Shown here one piece after another: positions 32,704-42,594 of a stretch of DNA of 47,076 bases (position 1 is its first letter; each line of letters starts with the position of its first letter). The stretch is from Bacteroidota bacterium. Its GTDB lineage: Bacteria > Bacteroidota > Bacteroidia > Bacteroidales > Prolixibacteraceae. The notes under the pieces were generated by a model. The model made no database searches. It worked only from the letters and a program-made list of their open reading frames with translations, and had not been told where the DNA came from. The stretch spans positions 1 to 47,076 of the forward strand of contig JAEYXH010000020.1 in the NCBI GenBank assembly GCA_023428545.1, read 5' to 3'. The position numbers were made by a program, and so were the translations under genes.

Positions 32704-33468
32704 ATGGCAAAAACAGTACTGATTACAGGGGCTACCTCAGGAATCGGAAAGGCAACGGCGGCGTTACTTGCCGCAAATGGATACCGACTGATCCTGACTG
32801 GACGAAGGACAGACCGATTGACTGAGATTAAAACTGAACTGGAGAAACTGTACCAAACAGATATAGTGTGCCTCCCATTTGACATCAGGGATAAAAATGC
32901 AGTCCACGCCGCCGTAAATTCAATTCCCGAAGATTTCAAGCCCATTGATGTGCTTGTTAACAATGCAGGTTTGGCTGTTGGCCTGAATCCTGTCCAGAAT
33001 GGCGATATCGATGATTGGGAAAGAATGATCGATACCAATATAAAAGGACTGCTCTATATTACCAGGATGATCTCTCCCTTCATGATCGAAAGACGATCAG
33101 GCCATATTATCAATATATCATCGATAGCAGGCAAGGAAACCTATCCCATGGGTAATGTTTACTGTGCAACAAAACATGCGATACAATCGCTTACCAAAGC
33201 CATGAGGCTTGAAATGCTTCAGCATGGGATCAAAGTAAGTTCAGTGGCACCGGGGGCTGTTAACACGGAGTTTTCAATTGTACGTTTTAAAGGGGATGCT
33301 GAAAGAGCGGGAGATGTATATAAGGGTTTTGTTCCTCTCATGGCTGAAGATATAGCTGAAACCATACTGTTTGTAATTTCAAGGCCATCTCATATCAATA
33401 TTGATGACATTCTGATTATGCCGACTGCCCAGGCATACTCACGCGACTTTAACCGTAATGCGCAATGA
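32704..33468 (+). CDS. SDR-family NAD(P)-dependent oxidoreductase (YdfG-like)
   Basis: Classical short-chain dehydrogenase. The cofactor motif is TGATSGIGK (8-16) and NNAG is at 86-89. The catalytic S140, Y153 and K157 are in NISSIAG and VYCATK. GRRTDRL (33-39), with two Arg after the second strand, favours NADP(H). The overall pattern (NAGLAVGLNPVQNGDIDDW) is like YdfG, which acts on serine, allo-threonine or 3-hydroxy acids; the actual substrate is not shown. The ATG at 32704 is used since eight codons upstream are not family-like. It overlaps the glycosyltransferase gene by four bases (ATGA). Confidence 0.92.
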   Translation: MAKTVLITGATSGIGKATAALLAANGYRLILTGRRTDRLTEIKTELEKLYQTDIVCLPFDIRDKNAVHAAVNSIPEDFKPIDVLVNNAGLAVGLNPVQNGDIDDWERMIDTNIKGLLYITRMISPFMIERRSGHIINISSIAGKETYPMGNVYCATKHAIQSLTKAMRLEMLQHGIKVSSVAPGAVNTEFSIVRFKGDAERAGDVYKGFVPLMAEDIAETILFVISRPSHINIDDILIMPTAQAYSRDFNRNAQ

Positions 33469-34202
33469 ATAATCCAAAGGATACAAGATTGAAAACCGAA
33501 GCCATCGTCATTACACCGGTCAAAGATTCCCTTGACACCGTCAAACTCACTATCGACGCTGTGAGCCAGGCAAAGGGCGACTTTGAATATATTATCTACA
33601 ACGATTACAGCAAAAGGGATACAAAATCATATCTGGAAGAAAACCAGACCATCTTAGGTTATCAATTGGTCCACCTGGAGGATGTCACGACCAACCCCTC
33701 TCCAAACTACAAGACAGTCCTGAAACTTGCAAGGAACAGGGCACTGGAGGCTTCAGTGCCTTTGATTATCATCGAGTCGGATGTAATAATCAAAACAGAT
33801 ACCATCGAGGAATTATTGAAACTGAGCAGAAGATTAACAAAACCAGGTTTGATAGGATCCATAACTACCGATGTAAACGGTCATTATAATTTCCCATATG
33901 GCAATGAGAAAAAACTGAAAAAGGGTATCGCAGAAACCCGCCGAAGCCTAAGCTTTTGTTGTACTCTTTTATCCAATGACTTTATGAAGGGGTATGACTT
34001 CACTGAATTATCCCAAAAAAAGGATTGGTTTGATATCTATATCAGCAGGCAATCCAGAAAATCAGGATTCAAAAACTATCTGATCAGAAGATTGCCCGTG
34101 GTACATCTTCCCCACAGCAGCCGACCCTGGAAACAATTGAAATACACCAATCCTGTCAGGTATTATTTTTACAAACTTCTGAAGAAAAGAGACCGCATTT
34201 AA
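33465..34202 (+). CDS. family 2-type glycosyltransferase
   Basis: A 245-residue GT-A-fold protein. The N-terminal nucleotide-binding strand IVITPVKDSLDTVKLTIDA is followed by EYIIYNDYSKRDTKSYLE, and a D-x-D-like acidic motif IIIESDVIIK lies near residue 105-114. A basic C-terminal tail follows (YYFYKLLKKRDRI). No membrane helix is evident. It overlaps the SDR gene by four bases, implying co-translation. Donor and acceptor sugars are unknown; no polysaccharide cluster surrounds it. Confidence 0.82.
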   Translation: MNNPKDTRLKTEAIVITPVKDSLDTVKLTIDAVSQAKGDFEYIIYNDYSKRDTKSYLEENQTILGYQLVHLEDVTTNPSPNYKTVLKLARNRALEASVPLIIIESDVIIKTDTIEELLKLSRRLTKPGLIGSITTDVNGHYNFPYGNEKKLKKGIAETRRSLSFCCTLLSNDFMKGYDFTELSQKKDWFDIYISRQSRKSGFKNYLIRRLPVVHLPHSSRPWKQLKYTNPVRYYFYKLLKKRDRI

Positions 34203-34203
34203 A

Positions 34204-34944
34204 TTACATGTCAAATCCCTGTGACCGGATGGCATCAAGGAACCGGGCAGAGAAATATTCATTATCCTTTTTTTTGTAGCGGACATCAGTGAATACCTTC
34301 GCAAGATTCTCCTTATTATTCACACGAACGAAATTTATGGAAGATTCAAGGTTTTCCTTTCCCTTATAAGCCTCGCGAATTTCCTCATCAGAATATTCTT
34401 TATATCGGTTACGATGAATAACAATGTCTAAAGGTAACCTGTCAGTTAATTCTGGTGTACTTTCAGGCCATCCCACGGCCAGGGAAGCCACAGGAACAAC
34501 CATCTCTGGCAGGCCAAGCAATTGTATGACCTCAGGCGCATTATAGGTAACGGTACCTAAATAACAAATTCCAAGTCCGGCATTCTCGGCGGTTATGCAA
34601 AAATTCTGCGCTACAAGCAGTGTATCGATTGAGGCATTAAAAAAGGACATGAAATTATTATAGCCCGGATTAGCATTGTTAAGGGTACACCATTGTTTAA
34701 ATCGGTTTATATCGGCGCAAAATGTTAGAATTACAGGGGCGGTGACCGCTGCCGGTTGGTTAAAGTGCAATTTCGCCAACCCAGCTTTAAGATCAGGCTC
34801 TGAAGTAACAATTACACTGTACCATTGCATATTCCCTGTAGTGGAAGCCCTGATACCTGAATGCAATAATTGGCAAATCAACTCTTCAGGTATAGGATCA
34901 GATTTGAAATTACGAATGGTGACGTGGTTAGTTAATGAATCCAT
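34204..34944 (-). CDS. nitroreductase-family FMN oxidoreductase
   Basis: A 246-residue flavoprotein of the NfsA/FRP-like type. The N-terminus TNHVTIRNFKSDPIPEELI, RASTTGNMQWYSVIVT for FMN binding, and the C-terminal core LGICYLGTVTYNAPEVIQLL with VASLAVGWPE are characteristic. Such enzymes reduce nitro compounds, flavins or quinones with NAD(P)H; the physiological substrate is unknown. It is convergent with the glycosyltransferase (only one base separates the stop codons) and has no recognisable operon partner. Confidence 0.9.
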   Translation of the reverse strand: MDSLTNHVTIRNFKSDPIPEELICQLLHSGIRASTTGNMQWYSVIVTSEPDLKAGLAKLHFNQPAAVTAPVILTFCADINRFKQWCTLNNANPGYNNFMSFFNASIDTLLVAQNFCITAENAGLGICYLGTVTYNAPEVIQLLGLPEMVVPVASLAVGWPESTPELTDRLPLDIVIHRNRYKEYSDEEIREAYKGKENLESSINFVRVNNKENLAKVFTDVRYKKKDNEYFSARFLDAIRSQGFDM

Positions 34945-34995
34945 ATAGAAAGATATAAGACAAAAATTAAATATACTACGAATATCTATAAACTA

Positions 34996-35025
34996 AAAAA
35001 GGGGAGTCAAAGACTCCCCCTTTTT
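34996..35025 (-). terminator. terminator after the giant SprB-repeat gene
   Basis: A GGGGAGTC/GACTCCCC stem with a three-base loop is flanked by A and T runs on both sides, so it can work in either direction. It lies 18 bases after the stop of the minus-strand giant gene; the nitroreductase gene beyond is read away from it. Confidence 0.92.
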
Positions 35026-35042
35026 AATCAATCAATTCGGTA

Positions 35043-38000
35043 CTACCTCTTAACAATCCTTTCTGATTTGACGATTCCGTCTTCTGTGAACAGAGTCACG
35101 ACGTAAACGCCACTAACCAGATTGGCAGTGCGGATAACTCGCTCAGGATATTGAACATCCATTACGCGCTGACCGGCAATATTGGTAATAGTTGCACGAA
35201 CCAGTTTGTCATGGTTGTCAATGTTCAGTTCATTATTGAACGGATTAGGATATACTTTAAATGTAACACCTTCAACGATGTTTACATCTGTAGTAGCAGT
35301 AATATCACGGATATCAGCCAATTTTCTCGGTTCGAGCTTGAAGACATCCAATGCACCGAATACAATACCGGTAACATCATAGAAATGACCAGCAACTGGT
35401 TCGTATTCGAAAATGAGTTTATCAACAACAATGTTGTCATCTTCTTCATAGTATACTGACCAGCTTCCATCCGGATTAACATCAGTTGCACGGGCACCTG
35501 AAACTTTCACCAGAACGCTTTCGTACATTTCAGCTTCAGCGGCTGACGGAGAATCAACACTGATAGGAGTAATTGCAAGCGGAGGATTAACAACGGTACC
35601 AACACCAACGAGTGAGGTAACTTCGTTAATTTCTTCCACAACACCTTCTACATGAACGCCATTGCCTTCGATAACAACTGTAGTTGCGTCAACAACCCAG
35701 ATACCACTCCAAGGAGCAACTGCATCCTGTACGAAGTAACCAACACCAGGAACAACACCGGTAACAGTACCAGTGATACCTCTTGTGGCACCTACAACAG
35801 GTGAAGTCCAGCTGTCACCCTGAATATCAGCGATGGCAACTTGTTTAACAACTTCAACAACAGTTACAACCAGTGTACGAACACAACCTTCTTCGGTAGT
35901 GTAAGTAAAGGTATAAGGAGAGTCAGATGCATTCAACATGCTGTCTACACCGAATTCGGCATTCACATATTGAGCTTCTTCACCAACGAATACTTCGAAG
36001 GTTTCTTCAACTACAACAGGAGTAGAAGCAACAGTCACCTCCTGTACCAATTCACATTCGCGGGCATCAACCACACGTAGTTCATAGGTACCTGATGCGA
36101 TCATTCCAGCAACAGAAATGTTGGCTTCAACACCAGTCATCAGCAGTTCGCCGTTAGCGTATACATCATAAGGAGCAATACCACCGTTAACAAGGGCAGT
36201 AACTTCACCAGTACATTCACCGGCTACCGAGGTTACAACAATTGCAAGTTCATGCTGTACAGGAACGAATGTCATGGTTTCAATTTCAGACATACAGCCC
36301 ATGTTATCGCGAACCTGGAATTTGTAGTGACCTTCTTTTTCACTTTCATCACCATAAGTAAGATCATCCAGTTCAATAGAACCTTCAAATTCTTCAGACC
36401 AGTCACTCCATGGCAGGTACTCTTCGCTACCGGCAAATCTCAGTGTACGGACCTGGAAGGTACGTCCTTCTTCTCCGGATACAGTAACGCGGGCAGTTGC
36501 CATAGCTTCACCATAACAAGAGATATCCTTGATTTCCTCAATTACGACAGGAGCAGGAGCAGTAACCAGTGTATCAGCCTCAGCAATACAACCGTTTTTG
36601 TCACGTGCAGTAACATAGTAATGAATGTCGGCATATCCCAGGAAGGAGGCAGTGAAACCCCAGTTTCCGGTCAGTGTGTCAACTTTCACTCCTTCAGCTG
36701 TGTAGGCTTCCCATTTGTATTCATAAATACCTTTGTTATTGGTATCATAAGAGAATGGTGTACCACCACGGGCTACAATGATTTCGAACAAACCGGCTTT
36801 GTCATCAGAGCAGATAAATGCATCCTGTTTTGCACGGATGATAATCTCAAACTCTTCGGGCTGATGAACAGCAACCAAATAAGCTTCAGATTCACACATT
36901 TCACTGTCATAAACAACAACCGAATATTTATCGGCAGCAGTCAACGTAGCAGTAGCAGGTTTGGTAGTGCTGGCTTTTAATCCAGTAAGTACCATATTTA
37001 CATCAGTTACATTAGCAGCTGTGAAGAACTTGTCGACAGCAGCGCCAGTATAATCTGTACCAGTAACACGGGCAGAGAATTTGCCACCATTACCACCAGT
37101 GATTCCGTATACGTTGATTTTTCCTGAAGGATCGTCAAAACAGAGGGCAGCAGTACTTGTCAAAGAAGTAGCAACTACTTCAGCAGGTTCAAGAATAGTT
37201 ACCCTATGGTTTTGAATGACTACACCAGTTTTGGTAGTCGGACCACCCTGGATACATCCGTTGGCATCTTTTACATAACCAACCCAAACTCCGGCTGGTT
37301 TTTCGAATACCGGTGAATCTTGCCATACAAGACCACTTTCTCCAAGCGTATTAAAGTTGTAAGTATTGGAAGATACAGCATATTTGTATCCACCTACACC
37401 ACCACCAGCAATCACTTCAATTTCACCAAGACCTTCGAAGCAAAGTGCATTCTCATTCAGTTTCATGTTAACTGTCAATGAGTCTACATTATTAACTTCA
37501 CCAGATTCGCGGAAGATAGTACAACCTTCAGCATCCCTGAGGTAAATATTGTAATGGCCATGGATCAAACCAGTCCAGGTGTATTCATCATCACCCAACA
37601 ATGGTTTCCATGCACTTGAAGTAGTGAGCGGATTGGCTTCGTATCCTGATCCAACAGGACCAGAGATTGCAAACCAGTAAGGAGCAGTACCACCAGTTAC
37701 ATTGGTCAATTCGATTGTACCAGTCGCGGTGTTGCGGCATACAACTGAATTGAATTCAATATCGTAGTCAATCGGTTCCGGTTGTCCTACAACAATAACT
37801 GGAGAGGTAAAGAAACAGTTGCCATCAGGATTCTGATAAGGCAGCTGAGAAGCGTATTCGTGGAATTTTCCAAAATAATCAGGATCAGCAGCAATAATTG
37901 GGGACTGCCATGGCAATGTAGCGTTCTTCTCGACGATTTTAACTGTATAGTTACCAGCAGTCAAACCAGTAAAGGTATATGAAGCAGCAACATCCTGGGT

Positions 38001-41000
38001 TACAGTAGCCTTAACGCTAGTTCCCTGAAGAAGTTGGATCGTATAAACAAATCCGTCTCCAGCTTTATTCCAACCACCTGAAGGCATAACAGTAATGGTA
38101 CCGTCGTTAACCACAGGGTTAATACTTCCATTCTGGCTCACACAGCTAACTGCAGTAGCAGAAGTGGTAGCACCCAATTGGGCTGGCTGAAGAACCTGTA
38201 CCTTAACAGGACCAAATACACAACCATTGGCATCACGTACGTAAATTTCATAATGTCCATTGCGGACCCTGCGGTCGAAAGCGAGGAAATCATGGAATTC
38301 TTCACCATTTTCAACATCCACCCAACGGTTTTCAGGAATTGAAGTAACATTTTCGAATTCACCTACATTGTTGGTTGTTTCCTGGAATGGAGCAGTACCA
38401 CCAGAAATCATGTAACGGATAAAGCCGTCATGTTCGTTGAAGCAGCTTGGATAAGCAACCACTGTTTCAAGTTCGAATGCATCCGGTTGGGTGATTTCAA
38501 ATTCTTCAACAGTATAGCAACCATGGTCATCAGTTACAGTAAGAGTATAAGTTCCTGCTGCCAAATTGGTGAATACACCAGTTTCATTGGTTTCAGGGAA
38601 CCTGTTTTCTACGCTGGCAGATTTCAGCGATGCTTCATAATTGCCAACCATATCCAATGTAAAGGTATAGTTGCCATATCCACCGGTTACAGCAGTGGCA
38701 GGCACCATGATGTGACCATCGTTTGACGGGCCATCTTCAGAACCAGCGATATTGCAAGTTACATTTTTCACAACAACTGATTCAGTATCAACGATCAATT
38801 CATCAGCACCATCAATTGTAATGCTATTGATTACGATCAGTTCAGGATGTCCAATGGCACAATAGTCACGAACAGCGATATAATAGGTCCCAGCCTGTAC
38901 GGTCAGAGTCTTAGGATTAGAATCCATAGGTAACCAGGTTACCTGTCCGGCATACCAGTTTGGTACATTGAAAATTGCAGGATTGTTTACAACTGCATAT
39001 TGCAGGGTCGGATTTCCGAATGGAGTTCCTGGAATAACAGTGTCACTTCCGTTTTTGGCAGTAATGGTGATTACACCATCTGTAGCACCAAAGCAACCAG
39101 CGGCATCTTCAGCGAGCGTAACTTCAAGTTTTGCAGGCTCCATGATGACAATCTTCTCAACATTGGAGTAGCATCCAAACTCGTCACGGGCAACAACATA
39201 GTATGTACCGGCACCGAAAGCGGTGGTATGGTTCATCAGATGACCTTCAGCATAAATTGCTTCACCTGTGGTAGCAGTTGCACTGTAATACAACATTGGA
39301 TTACGGAGTGGTTGCACACCCTGTGTAATGGCATATTTCCATCCCTTATCTGAAGTCCAGTAAGAATATTCAAAATTCATGGAAGACAGCCATTCAACCA
39401 ACTGTTCAACAGAAGCTTCTGTAATATCTTCTATACCGTAAACTTCAATGTTCAGTTCTTCCAGAAGAGCGGGAAGCTGTTCCAGGTCACCCCATGTCAT
39501 AACTTCAGCGATCAAAGCATCCACATCGAATTCAGTCATACCCAAACTGGTCAGATATGCTTTTGCAAGTGGCAGGTAATCTTCCAGGTTTTCCATGCTC
39601 GATGGCAGGAAGTGTTCCAATGGAATACCATGCCACTGGCTTTCCCAGATATTGAAATAAGCATTGTCCATATCAATTCCGTCAACACAGAAACCAAATG
39701 CGGTTTCGGTACATGTTTCAGGAATACCGTTGAACAGGTTTACCTTGTCCATTGGACAACTGGTCCAGATAGTATCCTGGAAAGAAATTTTGTTTTTGAA
39801 ATCCGGGAAATCGAATGTCAATTCATAAGTACAGCCATTGGCATCTTCAACAAAAATGTCATGAGCTTTATTATCAATCAGGAATGTAAACAGCGCGTTG
39901 CTGGTCACATAATTTCCTTCGTCAATTTTAAATTTGTACTGACCACCTGTTAGAGGAGTACCACCACTGACCTGGATAGCCAGGTTGCCGTCAGTACCTT
40001 CAGGACAAGTTGGAGGGAGGGTCAGGTAAGGAACAATATAAGCTGACAGAGGAGCTGGTTGTTCAATTTCTTCAGAGAAAGTAACTACACAACTATCTGC
40101 AGTAACGTCCATTGCCCAGAAAGTCAAAACAGTATCCAACGCTGTAAAAGGTTCAACTTCAAATTCACCTTCTTCTACCCAGGTTGTTCCATCATTACTA
40201 AACAGTAATTCGTGATTTCCACTTCCTGTTATTACAGAGATGTTTACGGTTGTACCTTCACCATAGCAAGAAATGGGAGCATAGGTTATTGCAAAATCTG
40301 TATCCAGAACCTTAACAGCATCATCGCCTTGTTCGTTCGACCAGTATCCAACACAACCGGTAGCATCCATTACGCGAACGTAATAAATTCCAGCTTCCAG
40401 ATTATCAGCAACGAGGCCTACTCCACTATAAGTGGTAGCGGTAGCCCAAGGAAGAACAGTGGTATATTGAATCGTGTAGGGACCTACTCCGCCTTCAACA
40501 TTGGAAACAGTGATACTTCCTTCATTTTCCTGGCATCCGGTATCTTCCCAAACCAAATCAAAAGTGATCGGATCCGGACGGTCAATTTCAATAACTTCAG
40601 AGTGAGTACAACCATTGGCATCCTGGAACATCACGGTATAATCACCTGTTGTCAGGTTGCTGCGGGTAATCGAAGAAGCTCTGGTAACATATACATTATT
40701 AATATAGATGTTATAGCCATTTTCGAAAGCAGTACCACCAGTTACGGCAACAGTAAAAGAACCATCATTGTTATTGCAGGTAGCATCAGTAAATGTTACA
40801 GTTGAAGCAAAAGCATCAAGTTCATCAACAACACTTACCATTGTCCAGCTTTCAGCTTTGGTAAGATCAACGCAACCATTCTTATCCTGAACGGCAACCA
40901 TATATGTTCCTTCAGGTTTCTGGAAGATATTGATTGGAGAATCGAAATTGGCAAGTTGGGTAGCAGTCAGGGTTAAACTCCATGAAGCTGCAGGAACCAC

Positions 41001-41921
41001 ATAGTATGTATAGGCAGATGTTCCGCCAGTGGCGAAAATTTCGATATCACCATGTCCACCGGGACAATTAACTGAAACTTCTTCCTCGGTATCAAAAGAT
41101 ACAACTGCGGGACCTTCAACATCGAAAGTCTCGATATAAGAAATACAACCATCGGCATCTTTTACAACAACCTGTTGGTCAACCGAAGGAGATACAACAT
41201 TGGTAGAAGTTACTGTTGTAAAGGTATTGCCATTCCATGAATACAGCATTCCAGTAGCATTCACAGGAACAGATACGGTAGCAACAGCATTTCCACCAAA
41301 GCAGTCAGCGGCTTCAACGTCTACATCAACGCTGGCCCATTTCTGGTCAACCTTAAGATTTCCGTTAAATTTGGCGTAAGTTAAGATCCAGTCCTGAACA
41401 GCGTTATTCTTATATTTGGTATCACCCCAGGTAAGACCATTGGTAAATGAATTAACACTGTTGGCAGAGTAGAAATAAGGAGTGTTATTCAAGGAAAACC
41501 TTAAAGTGGCAACCTTAATTCCGCCCTCAGCGTTATCACTCTCCAGAATTGTCACGGGAGTAGTACCGGCAGTAAACGCAATAGTAATCACGTTTCCGCT
41601 GGCAGTGGCGGTCATCGATGATAACAACGCATGTTTCCAGGTCGTACCAACATAGCTGAATTGTGTACCATTGAAATTCAACTTGAGGTCCAACTGGTGA
41701 ATGGCGATGAAATCCTTCATCGTAATGTCAACCTCATACATGTTATCCTCCTGATAACAGAATGAGGCATCTTTAGCCCAAACTTCGAGTGTACTCTGAG
41801 CTTCACCTTGAGCGAAGGACGCAAAAGCAAAGAGTAGCACAACCAAGCTTAAGCCAATCTTTCGAAGAAACAGCCCAACGCTGCGTTCTCCGAGCAAGAA
41901 AAATCTAGTAAATTTTTTCAT
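35043..41921 (-). CDS. giant SprB-repeat cell-surface protein with T9SS type A sorting domain
   Basis: A 2292-residue secreted protein. The signal peptide ends at about residue 38 (LLFAFASFAQ) after an unusually long polar start. A cohesin-like beta-sandwich (about 44-180) follows (VDITMKDFIAIHQLDLKLNF). Then come roughly 14-16 SprB-type repeats up to about 2000, each with a GxxTC...G-I start, TGGTxxY and the ending D-A-N-G-C. An OB-fold-like domain (about 2027-2195) is next, and then the C-terminal sorting domain (about 2217-2292) with VYPNPFNNELNI, LVSGVYVV and a basic end. Family knowledge: type A domains direct export by T9SS and anchoring or release; SprB repeats occur in gliding adhesins. 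A helical acidic insert sits at about 772-852. Adhesion or matrix binding is inferred. Confidence 0.93.
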   Translation of the reverse strand: MKKFTRFFLLGERSVGLFLRKIGLSLVVLLFAFASFAQGEAQSTLEVWAKDASFCYQEDNMYEVDITMKDFIAIHQLDLKLNFNGTQFSYVGTTWKHALLSSMTATASGNVITIAFTAGTTPVTILESDNAEGGIKVATLRFSLNNTPYFYSANSVNSFTNGLTWGDTKYKNNAVQDWILTYAKFNGNLKVDQKWASVDVDVEAADCFGGNAVATVSVPVNATGMLYSWNGNTFTTVTSTNVVSPSVDQQVVVKDADGCISYIETFDVEGPAVVSFDTEEEVSVNCPGGHGDIEIFATGGTSAYTYYVVPAASWSLTLTATQLANFDSPINIFQKPEGTYMVAVQDKNGCVDLTKAESWTMVSVVDELDAFASTVTFTDATCNNNDGSFTVAVTGGTAFENGYNIYINNVYVTRASSITRSNLTTGDYTVMFQDANGCTHSEVIEIDRPDPITFDLVWEDTGCQENEGSITVSNVEGGVGPYTIQYTTVLPWATATTYSGVGLVADNLEAGIYYVRVMDATGCVGYWSNEQGDDAVKVLDTDFAITYAPISCYGEGTTVNISVITGSGNHELLFSNDGTTWVEEGEFEVEPFTALDTVLTFWAMDVTADSCVVTFSEEIEQPAPLSAYIVPYLTLPPTCPEGTDGNLAIQVSGGTPLTGGQYKFKIDEGNYVTSNALFTFLIDNKAHDIFVEDANGCTYELTFDFPDFKNKISFQDTIWTSCPMDKVNLFNGIPETCTETAFGFCVDGIDMDNAYFNIWESQWHGIPLEHFLPSSMENLEDYLPLAKAYLTSLGMTEFDVDALIAEVMTWGDLEQLPALLEELNIEVYGIEDITEASVEQLVEWLSSMNFEYSYWTSDKGWKYAITQGVQPLRNPMLYYSATATTGEAIYAEGHLMNHTTAFGAGTYYVVARDEFGCYSNVEKIVIMEPAKLEVTLAEDAAGCFGATDGVITITAKNGSDTVIPGTPFGNPTLQYAVVNNPAIFNVPNWYAGQVTWLPMDSNPKTLTVQAGTYYIAVRDYCAIGHPELIVINSITIDGADELIVDTESVVVKNVTCNIAGSEDGPSNDGHIMVPATAVTGGYGNYTFTLDMVGNYEASLKSASVENRFPETNETGVFTNLAAGTYTLTVTDDHGCYTVEEFEITQPDAFELETVVAYPSCFNEHDGFIRYMISGGTAPFQETTNNVGEFENVTSIPENRWVDVENGEEFHDFLAFDRRVRNGHYEIYVRDANGCVFGPVKVQVLQPAQLGATTSATAVSCVSQNGSINPVVNDGTITVMPSGGWNKAGDGFVYTIQLLQGTSVKATVTQDVAASYTFTGLTAGNYTVKIVEKNATLPWQSPIIAADPDYFGKFHEYASQLPYQNPDGNCFFTSPVIVVGQPEPIDYDIEFNSVVCRNTATGTIELTNVTGGTAPYWFAISGPVGSGYEANPLTTSSAWKPLLGDDEYTWTGLIHGHYNIYLRDAEGCTIFRESGEVNNVDSLTVNMKLNENALCFEGLGEIEVIAGGGVGGYKYAVSSNTYNFNTLGESGLVWQDSPVFEKPAGVWVGYVKDANGCIQGGPTTKTGVVIQNHRVTILEPAEVVATSLTSTAALCFDDPSGKINVYGITGGNGGKFSARVTGTDYTGAAVDKFFTAANVTDVNMVLTGLKASTTKPATATLTAADKYSVVVYDSEMCESEAYLVAVHQPEEFEIIIRAKQDAFICSDDKAGLFEIIVARGGTPFSYDTNNKGIYEYKWEAYTAEGVKVDTLTGNWGFTASFLGYADIHYYVTARDKNGCIAEADTLVTAPAPVVIEEIKDISCYGEAMATARVTVSGEEGRTFQVRTLRFAGSEEYLPWSDWSEEFEGSIELDDLTYGDESEKEGHYKFQVRDNMGCMSEIETMTFVPVQHELAIVVTSVAGECTGEVTALVNGGIAPYDVYANGELLMTGVEANISVAGMIASGTYELRVVDARECELVQEVTVASTPVVVEETFEVFVGEEAQYVNAEFGVDSMLNASDSPYTFTYTTEEGCVRTLVVTVVEVVKQVAIADIQGDSWTSPVVGATRGITGTVTGVVPGVGYFVQDAVAPWSGIWVVDATTVVIEGNGVHVEGVVEEINEVTSLVGVGTVVNPPLAITPISVDSPSAAEAEMYESVLVKVSGARATDVNPDGSWSVYYEEDDNIVVDKLIFEYEPVAGHFYDVTGIVFGALDVFKLEPRKLADIRDITATTDVNIVEGVTFKVYPNPFNNELNIDNHDKLVRATITNIAGQRVMDVQYPERVIRTANLVSGVYVVTLFTEDGIVKSERIVKR

Positions 41922-42026
41922 AGCAACTTGCTTTAAATTGAACTTAATTGATTGATTGATTTTGATTTATAATTCATTCTATCAAATTTTCAGACATAAA
42001 TGCCTTGTTTTTTCATAGTTTAATCA

Positions 42027-42057
42027 CAAACGTAATAATTTTCCAAGCAATGTACAA
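42027..42057 (-). promoter_or_regulatory. probable promoter of the SprB-repeat gene
   Basis: Minus strand: TTG (42055-42057), 20 bases, TACGTTTG (42027-42034). The -7 element is a full match to TAnnTTTG and the -33 is reduced to TTG. The leader would be about 100 bases and contains a run of ATTG repeats (about 41945-41960). Confidence 0.6.
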
Positions 42058-42286
42058 TACATTCACTCCCAAATTTCAGGGTTTTTTCTGAGTTAAACAT
42101 GCTTAAAGCCATTATTTACCAACAATTCCGACATTTATGGTTGATTAATGCCTGACGGCCTGTTCATTACCCAAAAGTGCCAGGTTGTATGGTTTGAAAT
42201 CATTTTAAATAACGCATCAAATATACGCTTTTTTGGAAAAATGCGTTCACTGATTATCAAAATTGAATTTTATTTAAAATGCAGAC

Positions 42287-42427
42287 ATGATCAGGCTTCC
42301 CTTTCGCAAATCTCTCTTGCTTGCACTTTTCCTGTTTTTGCTCTGGGTATCGACTTCGTGCAAAACCTGCAATTGCCCGGCTTACTCATCGGCTACGACA
42401 GCCAATCTTGAGGTTTTACCCGCATGA
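42287..42427 (+). CDS. small lipoprotein, 46 residues
   Basis: A short ORF: basic start (MIRLPFRKS), a hydrophobic core (LLLALFLFLLW) and a lipobox VSTSC with the acylated Cys at residue 25, followed by KTCNCPAYSSATT. The mature peptide would be about 22 residues with two further Cys. Similar tiny lipoproteins with a C-P-A-Y motif exist in other Bacteroidota as I recall, of unknown function. It lies in the otherwise empty interval between the SprB-repeat gene and gapA. No good promoter match was found. The overlapping 87-residue frame at 42148-42411 is less convincing. Confidence 0.62.
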   Translation: MIRLPFRKSLLLALFLFLLWVSTSCKTCNCPAYSSATTANLEVLPA

Positions 42428-42594
42428 TATACCATTATATATATAGTGGTTCACAACCGCTGCCGTCCATCATATTTTCACCCCTCTGGTCAAAGGTCAC
42501 TGCCCCTGAATTATCCTTAAGCGAAACTTCCGGATTGGTACCTCACTCCCGTATGGATATGCTCAGGTTTTAATCAAGTATTGACCAACCCGTA

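Noticed and set aside
32598..33038. Extended N-terminus of the PurL-like protein
   Set aside because: It runs antisense through the start of the SDR gene and is not PurL-like.
36252..36980. A 242-codon plus-strand frame and many others opposite the SprB-repeat gene
   Set aside because: They are antisense frames of a long biased gene; Cys, Ser and Phe-rich with no signature.
35043..41921. Possible CRISPR or DNA repeat array in the giant gene
   Set aside because: The repeats are at protein level, divergent in DNA, about 80-130 residues long, with no constant spacer/repeat structure.
42148..42411. 87-codon plus-strand frame between the giant gene and gapA
   Set aside because: It overlaps the small lipoprotein in another frame and has no recognisable feature, while the lipoprotein frame has a clear signal and lipobox.
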